A DNA stretch of 9,510 nucleotides from an uncultured Acetatifactor sp. (GCA_910578995.1 CAJTSY010000148.1:1-9510); one strand, 5' to 3'; positions 1 to 5,858 are shown, numbered from the stretch's first letter. Numbers and translations: made by a program. Notes: generated by a model not told the origin, from the sequence alone.

Positions 1-2
1 TT

Positions 3-83
3 AAGCGGGGCATTGGGAGTAATCTCATAGGAGAAAAGCGTATCTCTGATGCGCAGACGTATCAAAGATACGCCAATACATAG
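3..83 (+). CDS. Possible C-terminal end of a gene entering from the left
   Basis: Frame 3 is open from the window edge to a TAG at 81-83, giving 26 residues that begin KRGIGSNLIGEK. The GIGSNLI stretch is reminiscent of the phosphate-binding loop near the end of KDPG/KHG-type aldolases, but this is a memory-based resemblance over a few residues and the following residues do not obviously fit. Two other observations weaken the call. The reading frame is short enough to be open by chance, and it contains a strong hairpin (38-73). If real, the gene is complete only outside the window. The other two plus frames close earlier, at 2-4 and at 28-30. Confidence 0.25.
   Translation, partial: KRGIGSNLIGEKRISDAQTYQRYANT
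38..73. repeat. Strong imperfect hairpin (13-bp arms, 10-nt loop)
   Basis: GCGTATCTCTGAT (38-50) pairs with ATCAAAGATACGC (61-73) with a single mismatch; the loop is 51-60. On the minus strand the stem is followed by TTTTCTCC, so it could act as a weak terminator for minus-strand transcription running past the tRNA. On the plus strand no T-run follows. It may instead be the end of the incoming gene or an intergenic palindrome. Confidence 0.5.
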
Positions 84-189
84 GGCAGAGTTCGAATAAA
101 GGCGTTTTTTGCATGAAAACGAGCAATTATTAGGAGAGAACTCGTCCATTTTAGGAGAGAACAGAGGAAATATTCCTCAAGAAAGCGAG

Positions 190-228
190 AAAATGGAAAA
201 AGCCCACAAGCGGCAAACCCGCTTGTGG
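190..228 (-). terminator. Rho-independent terminator of tRNA-Ser
   Basis: CCACAAGCGG (204-213) and CCGCTTGTGG (219-228) form a perfect 10-bp stem with a 5-nt loop. Read on the minus strand, the stem is followed by GGCTTTTTCCATTTTC, a T-rich tail. It lies 11 bases past the CCA end of the tRNA gene, which is where a terminator for that gene is expected. Confidence 0.85.
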
Positions 229-239
229 ACGTAGATTTC

Positions 240-330
240 TGGCGGAGAGTGTGGGATTCGAACCCACGTGCCCTGTAAAGGACAACTGCATTTCGAGTGC
301 AGCTCGTTATGACCGCTTCGATAACTCTCC
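240..330 (-). tRNA. tRNA-Ser, anticodon CGA
   Basis: On the minus strand a complete 91-nt class II tRNA can be folded. The acceptor stem is GGAGAGT pairing with ACTCTCC, followed by discriminator G and an encoded CCA. The anticodon stem CTGCA/TGCAG holds the loop CTCGAAA, giving anticodon CGA (plus-strand positions 293-295), which reads the serine codon UCG. A long variable arm (GTCCT, TTAC, AGGGC) is typical of serine tRNAs, and the T arm is GTGGG, TTCGAAT, CCCAC. The gene is monocistronic, with a promoter about 90 bases upstream and a terminator directly downstream. It is divergent from pfkA. Confidence 0.95.
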
Positions 331-416
331 GTGTCATATCTGCAACATCAGCCTCAAAAAGACCTTTGGAAAAAGGAGAGAACTGATGGAGAGAACTAAA
401 GTGATTTCAGTTGTAA

Positions 417-445
417 ATAATACCGCAAAAGCCCCAAAAAATCAA
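417..445 (-). promoter_or_regulatory. Candidate promoter of tRNA-Ser
   Basis: On the minus strand TTGATT (440-445) and TATTAT (417-422) are separated by 17 bases, matching sigma-A -35 and -10 elements at 4 and 5 of 6 positions. Transcription would begin near 410 and give a leader of about 80 nt before the mature tRNA 5' end at 330, to be removed by RNase P. The leader holds two GTTCTCTCC copies and a small hairpin (363-376). I saw no better promoter closer to the tRNA. Confidence 0.5.
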
Positions 446-468
446 GGGTTTCTGGAGAAGTGGTTCCA

Positions 469-510
469 AAGCGGTCACTCGTTTTCGAGTGCGCCCCGTT
501 ATGACCGCTT
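469..510. repeat. Nested inverted repeats around the tRNA fragment
   Basis: AAGCGGTCA (469-477) is the exact reverse complement of TGACCGCTT (502-510). Inside it CACTCG (476-481) and CGAGTG (486-491) form a 6-bp stem with a TTTT loop. The right outer arm is D-arm sequence of the tRNA fragment and the left arm is an inverted copy of it that the intact tRNA locus lacks. Such symmetry is typical of recombinase binding sites but can also arise by local inversion or template switching. Confidence 0.6.
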
Positions 511-522
511 CGATACGACTCC
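483..522 (-). pseudogene. Decayed 5' half of a second tRNA-Ser
   Basis: Positions 483-522 align without gaps to 291-330 of the intact tRNA-Ser: 34 of 40 bases are identical, including a 19-base exact match across the D arm (497-515 against 305-323). The fragment runs from the tRNA 5' end to the anticodon loop and then diverges. No variable arm or T arm follows, although CACTTCTCC plus AGAAA on the minus strand (about 447-460) loosely resembles the original 3' end. The 5' acceptor strand has become GGAGTCG and has no proper partner, so it cannot fold as a tRNA. It could be a worn gene duplicate or a half-site left by an integrated element. Confidence 0.7.
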
Positions 523-595
523 TGATTGTTCCCGCGGCTCCCTACAGCCGCTCTTCTATTCTAAAACATCCCGGAGAATTTTGCAAGACTTTCCT

Positions 596-725
596 GCATT
601 TTTTCCAAGAGCATTTTCCAAGTCGCGTACAAAGGCATTTTCCAAGGCTCTTTCCAGGCCTTTCCCCATGCGTTTTACGGCATTTTGTCCCCCCGCATTT
701 TGCGGAAATTCTGCAGAAATTCTGC
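596..725. repeat. Degenerate short repeats upstream of pfkA
   Basis: GCATTTTCCAAG occurs exactly at 611-622 and 635-646, and with two extra T bases at 596-609. GCATTTT recurs at 680-686 and 695-701, the last inside a small hairpin CCGCA-TTT-TGCGG (693-705). An 11-base tandem GAAATTCTGCA/G follows at 705-725. Reading frames through this tract in three directions look like low-complexity repeats, lack ribosome binding sites and match no family I recognise. I therefore see no gene between about 523 and 771. Confidence 0.6.
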
Positions 726-771
726 GGGAAGTTCAACCGTGAGTATTTTTTCCGCTTTTTTTCAGTAAAGG

Positions 772-800
772 TTGCAAAATCATCCGGAAAAGGGTAAAAT
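772..800 (+). promoter_or_regulatory. pfkA promoter
   Basis: TTGCAA (772-777) and TAAAAT (795-800) are spaced by exactly 17 bases and match the sigma-A consensus at 4 and 5 of 6 positions. A T-rich tract (745-762) lies just upstream. The predicted start near 807 leaves a leader of about 64 nt before the AGGAGG at 855-860. Confidence 0.65.
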
Positions 801-870
801 TTCATATAGAAGTGCAAACACGCAACAGCTGAAAAAGCACAAATATAAAACGATAGGAGGAAATGAACAC

Positions 871-1944
871 ATGAGGAGAATTGGTATGTTAACCAGCGGT
901 GGGGACTGCCAGGCCCTGAACGCAGCCATGAGAGGAGTGGTGAAGACCCTGTACAACAGCGGGCAGCAGGTGGAGATCTACGGCTTCCTGGACGGCTACA
1001 GGGGCCTGATCTACAGCAAGTTCCAGATGCTCACCGGAAAGGACTTTTCCGGAATCCTGACCAAGGGCGGCACCATGCTGGGAACCTCCCGTACCCCGTT
1101 CAAGACCATTCAGGATCCGGACGAGAACGGACTGAACAAAGTGGAGGCCATGAAGCAGAATTATTACAAGCTGCAGCTGGACTGCCTGGTGATCCTGGGC
1201 GGCAACGGCACCCACAAGACGGCAAACCTGCTGCGCCAGGAAGGGCTGAATGTGATCACCCTGCCCAAGACCATTGACAATGACCTGTGGGGTACGGACA
1301 TGACATTCGGATTCCAGAGCGCGGTGGATATCGCCACAGATGCAATCGACTACATCCACACCACGGCAGCGTCCCACAGCAGAGTCTTCATCGTGGAAGT
1401 CATGGGCCACAAGGTCGGATGGCTGACCCTGAATGCCGGTATGGCCAGCGGCGCTGACATCATCCTGATTCCCGAGATCCCTTACGATATCAAGAAGGTG
1501 ATCGAAAAGATTGAGGACAGGAACAGAAAGGGCAGCGGATTCACCATCATTGCAGTGGCGGAGGGCGCCATTTCCAAGGAAGACGCTAAGCTTTCCAAGA
1601 AGGAATATAAGAAAAAACTGGCCAAGAGAATACATCCCTCCGTATCCTATGAGTTGGCGGAAGCCATCCAGAAGAAGACGGGCATAGAGGTACGGGTTAC
1701 GGTACCCGGCCATATGCAGCGCGGCGGCAGTCCCTGTCCTTATGACCGTGTATTTGCAAGCCGCCTGGGCGCGGAGGCCGGCAAGCTGATCCTTGACAAC
1801 CAGTACGGATTTATGGTAGGCTACAAGAACCGCGAAGTGGTGCGTGTTCCACTGGAGGATGTGGCCGGCAAGCTGAAGGAAGTTTCCCCGGATGCCACCA
1901 TTGTGCAGGAGGCCAAGCTTCTGGGCATCTGCTTCGGAGATTAA
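871..1944 (+). CDS. pfkA: 6-phosphofructokinase, mixed-signature (group III) type
   Basis: Phosphorylates fructose 6-phosphate to fructose 1,6-bisphosphate, the committing step of glycolysis, in the cytoplasm. The start is ATG 871, 10 bases after AGGAGG (855-860); an upstream in-frame TTG at 772 lies in the promoter and is rejected. Length is 357 residues. Visible motifs are the nucleotide loop SGGDCQALNA (9-18), GGNGT (110-114), the catalytic loop PKTIDND (132-138, base Asp136), substrate-binding SHSR (168-171) and MGHKVGW (178-184), and HMQRGGSPCPYDR (281-293). In E. coli numbering, residue 104 is Gly (Gly113 here), as in ATP enzymes, while residue 124 is Lys (Lys133 here), as in PPi enzymes, and the Mg-binding Asp103 is Asn112. 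Overall it resembles the actinobacterial/clostridial mixed-substrate group. ATP as donor is inferred from Gly113 only. Codon use is strongly biased (CTG, AAG, ATC, GGC), suggesting high expression. It is transcribed alone. Confidence 0.93.
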   Translation: MRRIGMLTSGGDCQALNAAMRGVVKTLYNSGQQVEIYGFLDGYRGLIYSKFQMLTGKDFSGILTKGGTMLGTSRTPFKTIQDPDENGLNKVEAMKQNYYKLQLDCLVILGGNGTHKTANLLRQEGLNVITLPKTIDNDLWGTDMTFGFQSAVDIATDAIDYIHTTAASHSRVFIVEVMGHKVGWLTLNAGMASGADIILIPEIPYDIKKVIEKIEDRNRKGSGFTIIAVAEGAISKEDAKLSKKEYKKKLAKRIHPSVSYELAEAIQKKTGIEVRVTVPGHMQRGGSPCPYDRVFASRLGAEAGKLILDNQYGFMVGYKNREVVRVPLEDVAGKLKEVSPDATIVQEAKLLGICFGD

Positions 1945-1979
1945 GGCGTATAAAGCCGTGCAGAGGATGAAATAAATAA

Positions 1980-2034
1980 GAAACCCCCATACCAGTGCAG
2001 GATCAGGGCAGTATTTTGAAAGTATGGGGGTTTC
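1980..2034 (+). terminator. pfkA terminator with a long loop
   Basis: GAAACCCCCATAC (1980-1992) and GTATGGGGGTTTC (2022-2034) form a perfect 13-bp stem enclosing a 29-nt loop, followed by CTTTAT. The stem lies 36 bases after the pfkA stop. The T-run is weak and part of it is inside the stem. A second GTAT at 2011-2014 in the loop can compete for the ATAC of the left arm. Confidence 0.75.
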
Positions 2035-2043
2035 CTTTATGTA
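2016..2043 (+). promoter_or_regulatory. Weak candidate promoter for dnaX
   Basis: TTGAAA (2016-2021) lies in the loop of the pfkA terminator and TATGTA (2038-2043) just after its stem, 16 bases apart. The match to consensus is poor at -10. It is the best candidate I see in the 105 bases between the terminator and dnaX, which are otherwise GC-rich and carry the repeat GGAACCGGCAG at 2081-2091 and 2109-2119. Confidence 0.2.
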
Positions 2044-2139
2044 TTGCGCAGCGCAGGAAGGGCCGGGGCCTGTATACGCAGGAACCGGCAGAGATTGTCC
2101 GGACAGCGGGAACCGGCAGGCAGTAAGGGAGAGCAGACT

Positions 2140-3711
2140 ATGTCATATACGGCGTTATACCGGAAGTTCCGTCCGGATACTTTTGCGGATGTAAAAGGGC
2201 AGGATCATATAGTAACCACGCTGAAGAACCAGCTGAAGGTGAACCGCATCGGCCATGCATACCTGTTTACGGGAACCAGGGGAACGGGAAAGACCACAGT
2301 GGCGAAGATTCTTGCCAGAATGGTAAACTGTGAGAACCCTTCCCCGGAGGGACCTTGCGGAGAGTGCCGCATCTGTAAGGCCATTGCGGCCGGCGCCAGC
2401 ATGAATGTCATTGAGATCGACGCGGCCTCCAACAACAGCGTGGAAAACGTCCGCCAGATTGTGGAAGAAGTTGCCTATTCCCCGGCAGAGGGAAAATATA
2501 AGGTTTACATCATAGACGAAGTGCATATGCTTTCGGCAGGGGCCTTTAACGCGCTGCTGAAGACATTGGAGGAGCCCCCGTCCTATGTGATATTTATTCT
2601 GGCAACCACGGAGGTCCACAAGCTGCCCGTCACCATTCTGTCCCGGTGCCAGAGATATGACTTTAAACGGATCACCATAGACACCATCACGGACAGAATG
2701 AGAGAACTGGTTCAGCAGGAAAATGTACAGGTGGAGGAGAAGGCCCTGCGGTACATTGCCAGGGTGGCGGACGGCTCCATGCGTGACGCTTTGAGCCTTC
2801 TGGACCAGTGCATTGCCTTTCTTCTGGGCGAGGAGCTCACCTATGACAGGATTCTGGATGTGCTGGGAGCCGTGGATACCCAGGTATTCAGCCGGTTGCT
2901 CCGGAGTGTTCTGGAGCGGGACGTACCGGGGTGCATCCGGCTGTTGGAAGATGTGGTGATGCAGGGACGGGAACTGACCCAGTTTGTGACGGATTTTACA
3001 TGGTATCTGCGCAACCTGATGCTGGTGCAGGCTTCGGATGGCCTGGAGGATGTGATCGACATGTCCACGGAGAACCTGAACAGATTGAGGGAGGAGGCGG
3101 AAATGGCGGACGCAGACCGGATTATACGCTATATCCGCATCTTTTCCGAATTGTCCGGACAGATCCGGTATTCGGCCCAGAAACGCATCCTGGTGGAGGT
3201 GGCGCTGGTCAAGCTGTGCAAACCGGAGATGGAAACTGACAGGGAAGCCATGCTTGACCGTATCCGCCAGGTGGAGGAAAAGGTGGAAAACGGCGTGGCG
3301 GCAGCAGCCCCCGGGGGTACTGCACCCGCCGCAGCCCCGGGGGGCGGAAGCGGAAAGGCGGCCAGGCCCCAGCTGCCCAGGGCCATTCCCGAGGATGTAA
3401 GCCAGATCGTGGCAAGGTGGCCGGCCATTGTGGGAAGCGCGGAGAATCCCATGAGGATTTACCTGAAGTCCGCGAAGCTGAGCCTGGCAGGGGACGGCAG
3501 GCTGCTGATGGTCCTGGAGGACGGTATGGCTTCGGACTATTTCCAACAGCATCCGGAAAACAAAATCCGGCTCCAGGAACTGCTGTCTGACTTTTCGGGG
3601 AAAGAGATGGAAGTGGACATCCAGACAGTGAAGGGCCGGCAGGAATTTGAAGACAATTATGTGGATATTTCCGAAATGATTCAGATGGAGATAGAGGAAG
3701 AGGAGGAATAG
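2140..3711 (+). CDS. dnaX: DNA polymerase III subunit gamma/tau
   Basis: ATPase of the clamp loader that opens the beta sliding clamp and ties together the replicative polymerase and helicase. The start is ATG 2140 (MSYTALYRKFRP), 8 bases after AAGGGAG; an earlier in-frame start at 2044 adds 32 atypical residues without a binding site. Length is 523 residues. Walker A is GTRGTGKT (45-52), the zinc cysteines are 64, 73, 76 and 79, Walker B is YIIDE (123-127), sensor 1 is ATTEVHKLP (155-163) and the SRC arginine finger is Arg169. Domain III follows, then an Ala/Pro/Gly linker (about 385-412) and a C-terminal tau-like part with a very acidic tail (EEEEE). I see no E. coli-like A-rich frameshift site. 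First gene of the dnaX-ybaB-recR operon; 3 bases separate it from ybaB, whose binding site lies inside the dnaX tail codons. Confidence 0.96.
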   Translation: MSYTALYRKFRPDTFADVKGQDHIVTTLKNQLKVNRIGHAYLFTGTRGTGKTTVAKILARMVNCENPSPEGPCGECRICKAIAAGASMNVIEIDAASNNSVENVRQIVEEVAYSPAEGKYKVYIIDEVHMLSAGAFNALLKTLEEPPSYVIFILATTEVHKLPVTILSRCQRYDFKRITIDTITDRMRELVQQENVQVEEKALRYIARVADGSMRDALSLLDQCIAFLLGEELTYDRILDVLGAVDTQVFSRLLRSVLERDVPGCIRLLEDVVMQGRELTQFVTDFTWYLRNLMLVQASDGLEDVIDMSTENLNRLREEAEMADADRIIRYIRIFSELSGQIRYSAQKRILVEVALVKLCKPEMETDREAMLDRIRQVEEKVENGVAAAAPGGTAPAAAPGGGSGKAARPQLPRAIPEDVSQIVARWPAIVGSAENPMRIYLKSAKLSLAGDGRLLMVLEDGMASDYFQQHPENKIRLQELLSDFSGKEMEVDIQTVKGRQEFEDNYVDISEMIQMEIEEEEE

Positions 3712-3714
3712 GAA

Positions 3715-4059
3715 ATGGCAAAACGTGGAGGTTTTCCGGGGGGAGGCATGCCCGGAAACATGACCAATCTGATGAAGCAGGCACAGCGGATGCAGCGTCA
3801 GATGGAAGAAGGCCAGAAGGAACTGGAGACGAAGGAGTTTACCGCTTCCGCAGGGGGCGGAGCCGTGGAGGCCACGGTGAGCGGCAAGAAGGAAGTCCTG
3901 AAGCTGACACTGTCAGAAGAGGTTGTGGATCCGGAGGACATTGAGATGCTCCAGGATCTGATCGTGGCTGCGGTGAATGAGGCGCTGCGGGGGGCAGAGG
4001 AAGCCAGTGCCGAACTGATGGGCAGGATGACAGGGGGACTGGGAGGTTTGCCCTTCTGA
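3715..4059 (+). CDS. ybaB: YbaB/EbfC nucleoid-associated protein
   Basis: A small DNA-binding protein of 114 residues that in other bacteria forms dimers and coats the nucleoid; the gene is called yaaK in Bacillus. The sequence shows a Gly/Met-rich start (5-14), a helix with MKQAQRMQRQMEEGQKEL (20-37), the typical strand segment FTASAGGGAVEATVSGKKEV (42-61), then VVDPEDIEMLQDLIVAAVNEA (about 70-90) and a helix to the Gly-rich C-terminus. The start ATG 3715 uses the AGGAGGA at 3701-3707. Its stop TGA overlaps the recR start in TGATG, so the two are translationally coupled. The place between dnaX and recR is conserved in many bacteria and supports the call; the precise cellular role is unsettled in the family. 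Confidence 0.93.
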   Translation: MAKRGGFPGGGMPGNMTNLMKQAQRMQRQMEEGQKELETKEFTASAGGGAVEATVSGKKEVLKLTLSEEVVDPEDIEMLQDLIVAAVNEALRGAEEASAELMGRMTGGLGGLPF

Positions 4060-4655
4060 TGGATTTGTACAGCGGCCATATTAACAAACTGATAGATGAG
4101 CTGGCGGGCCTTCCGGGCATCGGCAGCAAATCTGCCCAGAGACTGGCGTTTCACCTGATTAACATGCCCAGGGACAAGGTGAGGCGGCTGACGGACGCGA
4201 TCACGGAGGCAAAGGAAAACGTGCGCTACTGCAGAGAGTGCTTCACGCTGACAGACAGGGAGATCTGCCCCGTGTGCGCCAGCGGAAAGCGCAACCACAG
4301 GATGATCATGGTGGTGGAAAACACCAGGGATCTGGCGGCCTATGAGAAGACGGGCAGATATGAGGGAGTGTACCATGTGCTTCACGGGGCGATTTCCCCC
4401 ATGCTGGGGGTGGGACCGGCGGACATCAGGCTGAAGGAGCTGATGGAGCGGCTTCAGGGGGATGTGGACGAGGTCATCATTGCCACCAATTCCAGCCTGG
4501 AGGGGGAAACTACGGCAATGTACATTGCCAAGCTGATCAAACCCACAGGCATCAGGGTGACCAGAATTGCCAGCGGCGTTCCGGTGGGCGGTGACCTGGA
4601 ATACATAGACGAAGTCACGCTGCTCCGTGCGCTAGAGGGGCGCGTGGAACTGTAA
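4059..4655 (+). CDS. recR: Recombination mediator RecR
   Basis: Works with RecO (and RecF) to load RecA on gapped single-stranded DNA coated by SSB during recombinational repair. The 198 residues show the family order in full: an N-terminal helix-hairpin-helix around GLPGIGSKSAQRLAFHL (17-33), a C4 zinc finger (Cys58, 61, 70, 73), a Toprim domain from RMIMVVE (81-87) with EVIIATNSSLEGETTAMY (138-155), and the C-terminal PVGGDLEYIDEVTL (175-188). Length is normal. The ATG shares one base with the ybaB stop; GGGAGG (4041-4046) may assist initiation, but coupling is likely the main route. Confidence 0.96.
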   Translation: MDLYSGHINKLIDELAGLPGIGSKSAQRLAFHLINMPRDKVRRLTDAITEAKENVRYCRECFTLTDREICPVCASGKRNHRMIMVVENTRDLAAYEKTGRYEGVYHVLHGAISPMLGVGPADIRLKELMERLQGDVDEVIIATNSSLEGETTAMYIAKLIKPTGIRVTRIASGVPVGGDLEYIDEVTLLRALEGRVEL

Positions 4656-4700
4656 GGGAAGAAAAGCACAGAAAAAGACACAAAACAGGAGGCGGCAGGT

Positions 4701-5750
4701 ATGTCAGTTACAGTAAGTTCTTTCGGAACATATCCGGATGGAAGGGAGATTACACTGTATACCATTTCCAATGAAATAGGAATGCAGGTATCAGTGACCA
4801 ATGTGGGGGCAGCCATCGTGCGGATTCTCTGTCCGGACAGAGAGGGAGCCATGGCCGATGTGGTGCTCGGTTTTGACAAAGGCGGGGACTATATGCGCAA
4901 CGGCAGCTTTTTCGGGGTGGTCATAGGACCCAACGCGAACCGCGTGGGCGGGGCGGCATTTACCCTGGAGGGAACGACATACCTGTTGGATAAAAATGAC
5001 GGGGAGAACAACCTGCACAGCCATAAGGAAAAAGGGTGGCATAAACGTTTGTGGGAGGCCAAAACAGGTGACAACAGTGTCACTTTTTCCCTGGAAGACG
5101 GTGACGGAAGCCTTGGATTCCCCGGAAACAGGAAAGCCGCCGTCACATATTCCCTGAGTGAGGACAATGCCCTGAAGCTTCACTACCATGGCTCCAGCGA
5201 CAGGACCACGGTTCTGAATCTGACCAACCATACCTACTTTAATTTGGACGGACACGACAGCGGCAGGATAGAGGACCACATCCTGCAGCTGAAGGCATCG
5301 CGCTATACCCCGGCGGATGCAGGTTCCATACCCACGGGGGAAATCGCGCCTGTGGAGGGCAGTCCCATGGATTTCACCCGGCCTAAGCGGGTGGGGGATG
5401 AAATCGACGCCGGTTTTGAACAGCTCAGGTTTGCAAAGGGTTATGACCACAACTGGGTCATTGACGGTTGGGACGGCGGACTGCGCCATTTTGCCACTCT
5501 GGAGGCGCCTCTGTCAGGCAGGATTATGCAGGTTTATACCACGCTGCCCGGGGTGCAGTTCTACGCAGGGAACTTTATTGAACGGCAGGAGGGAAAGGAC
5601 GGCGCCGTCTATGATTTCCGGGCGGGACTCTGTCTGGAGACGCAGTATTTTCCTGATTCCGTAAATAAACCGGAATTTCCCGGCGCCTTTTTCGGGGGAG
5701 AGAAGGAGTATGAATCCGTCACGGTTTACCGGTTCGGCGTAGTCAGGTGA
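4701..5750 (+). CDS. galM: Aldose 1-epimerase (galactose mutarotase)
   Basis: Interconverts alpha and beta anomers of galactose, glucose and related sugars, feeding the Leloir pathway. The 349-residue protein has the full family signature: NANR (78-81, Arg81), NLHSH (104-108, His106), LTNHTYFNLDGH (174-185, catalytic acid His177), MDFT (223-226), GYDHNWV (247-253, Asp249) and LETQYFPDSVNKPEFP (312-327, catalytic base Glu313). These line up with the known catalytic residues of Lactococcus GalM. The start ATG 4701 follows AGGAGG (4687-4692) by 8 bases. No signal peptide is seen, so it is cytoplasmic. It follows recR by 45 bases with no terminator or clear promoter, so read-through from the dnaX operon is likely. 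No other galactose gene is in the window, and I see no strong terminator after it. Confidence 0.94.
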   Translation: MSVTVSSFGTYPDGREITLYTISNEIGMQVSVTNVGAAIVRILCPDREGAMADVVLGFDKGGDYMRNGSFFGVVIGPNANRVGGAAFTLEGTTYLLDKNDGENNLHSHKEKGWHKRLWEAKTGDNSVTFSLEDGDGSLGFPGNRKAAVTYSLSEDNALKLHYHGSSDRTTVLNLTNHTYFNLDGHDSGRIEDHILQLKASRYTPADAGSIPTGEIAPVEGSPMDFTRPKRVGDEIDAGFEQLRFAKGYDHNWVIDGWDGGLRHFATLEAPLSGRIMQVYTTLPGVQFYAGNFIERQEGKDGAVYDFRAGLCLETQYFPDSVNKPEFPGAFFGGEKEYESVTVYRFGVVR

Positions 5751-5796
5751 CCACGCAAAGATTGTCGAAGAGTTCTTTTTCCGGTGCGACAAAGAA

Positions 5797-5805
5797 TGCT
5801 AAAAT
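5797..5805 (+). promoter_or_regulatory. Extended -10 promoter of the LysM membrane protein gene
   Basis: TGC directly before TAAAAT (5800-5805) makes an extended -10 element. No good -35 exists 17 bases upstream (TTTTCC), a common trade-off in such promoters. A 6-bp inverted repeat TTGTCG (5762-5767) and CGACAA (5787-5792) spans the -35 zone and could be an operator or a structural coincidence. Predicted transcription start is near 5812. Confidence 0.45.
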
Positions 5806-5811
5806 ACCTCG

Positions 5812-5844
5812 CATACCGATGTTATGATGGATGTAAACGGTATG
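5812..5844 (+). promoter_or_regulatory. 5' stem-loop abutting the ribosome binding site
   Basis: CATACCG (5812-5818) pairs perfectly with CGGTATG (5838-5844), with a 19-nt loop. The left arm starts at the predicted transcription start and the last paired base is the first G of the GGGAGG ribosome binding site (5844-5849). The structure could protect the mRNA 5' end or restrain ribosome access. Confidence 0.4.
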
Positions 5845-5858
5845 GGAGGTGTTTTTAT

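Larger units (their letters stand above)
130..397. repeat. Four copies of a GGAGAGAAC motif bracketing the tRNA gene
   Basis: The 9-mer GGAGAGAAC occurs at 133-141, 154-162, 375-383 and 388-396, two copies on each side of the tRNA-Ser gene. The two left copies share the longer TTAGGAGAGAAC (130-141 and 151-162), 21 bases apart. The two right copies share a following T and are 13 bases apart. On the minus strand, which carries the tRNA, they read GTTCTCTCC. The motif resembles the tRNA acceptor end (GGAGAGTT), so the copies may be short duplications of it. No known function. Confidence 0.55.

Noticed and set aside
251..797. Open frames across the tRNA and the repeat tract (plus 251-742 and 489-797)
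   Set aside because: They run through the tRNA or tRNA-remnant sequence, are low in complexity, lack ribosome binding sites and match no family I recognise.
542..817. Minus-strand Cys/Lys-rich frame of 91 codons
   Set aside because: The start is a TTG with no ribosome binding site, and the Cys/Lys pattern follows directly from the GCATTTTCCAAG repeat.
889..1713. Long minus-strand open frame opposite pfkA (274 codons)
   Set aside because: It is a shadow of the strongly biased codon use of pfkA; pfkA has complete family motifs on the plus strand.
2041..2139. Signal recognition particle RNA gene before dnaX, as in some Firmicutes
   Set aside because: The conserved GGAAGCAG-type apical loop and its flanking stem are not present on either strand.
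2155..3552. Long minus-strand open frame opposite dnaX (465 codons)
   Set aside because: It is antisense to an unmistakable dnaX, and its translation looks like random His/Gln/Leu-rich sequence.
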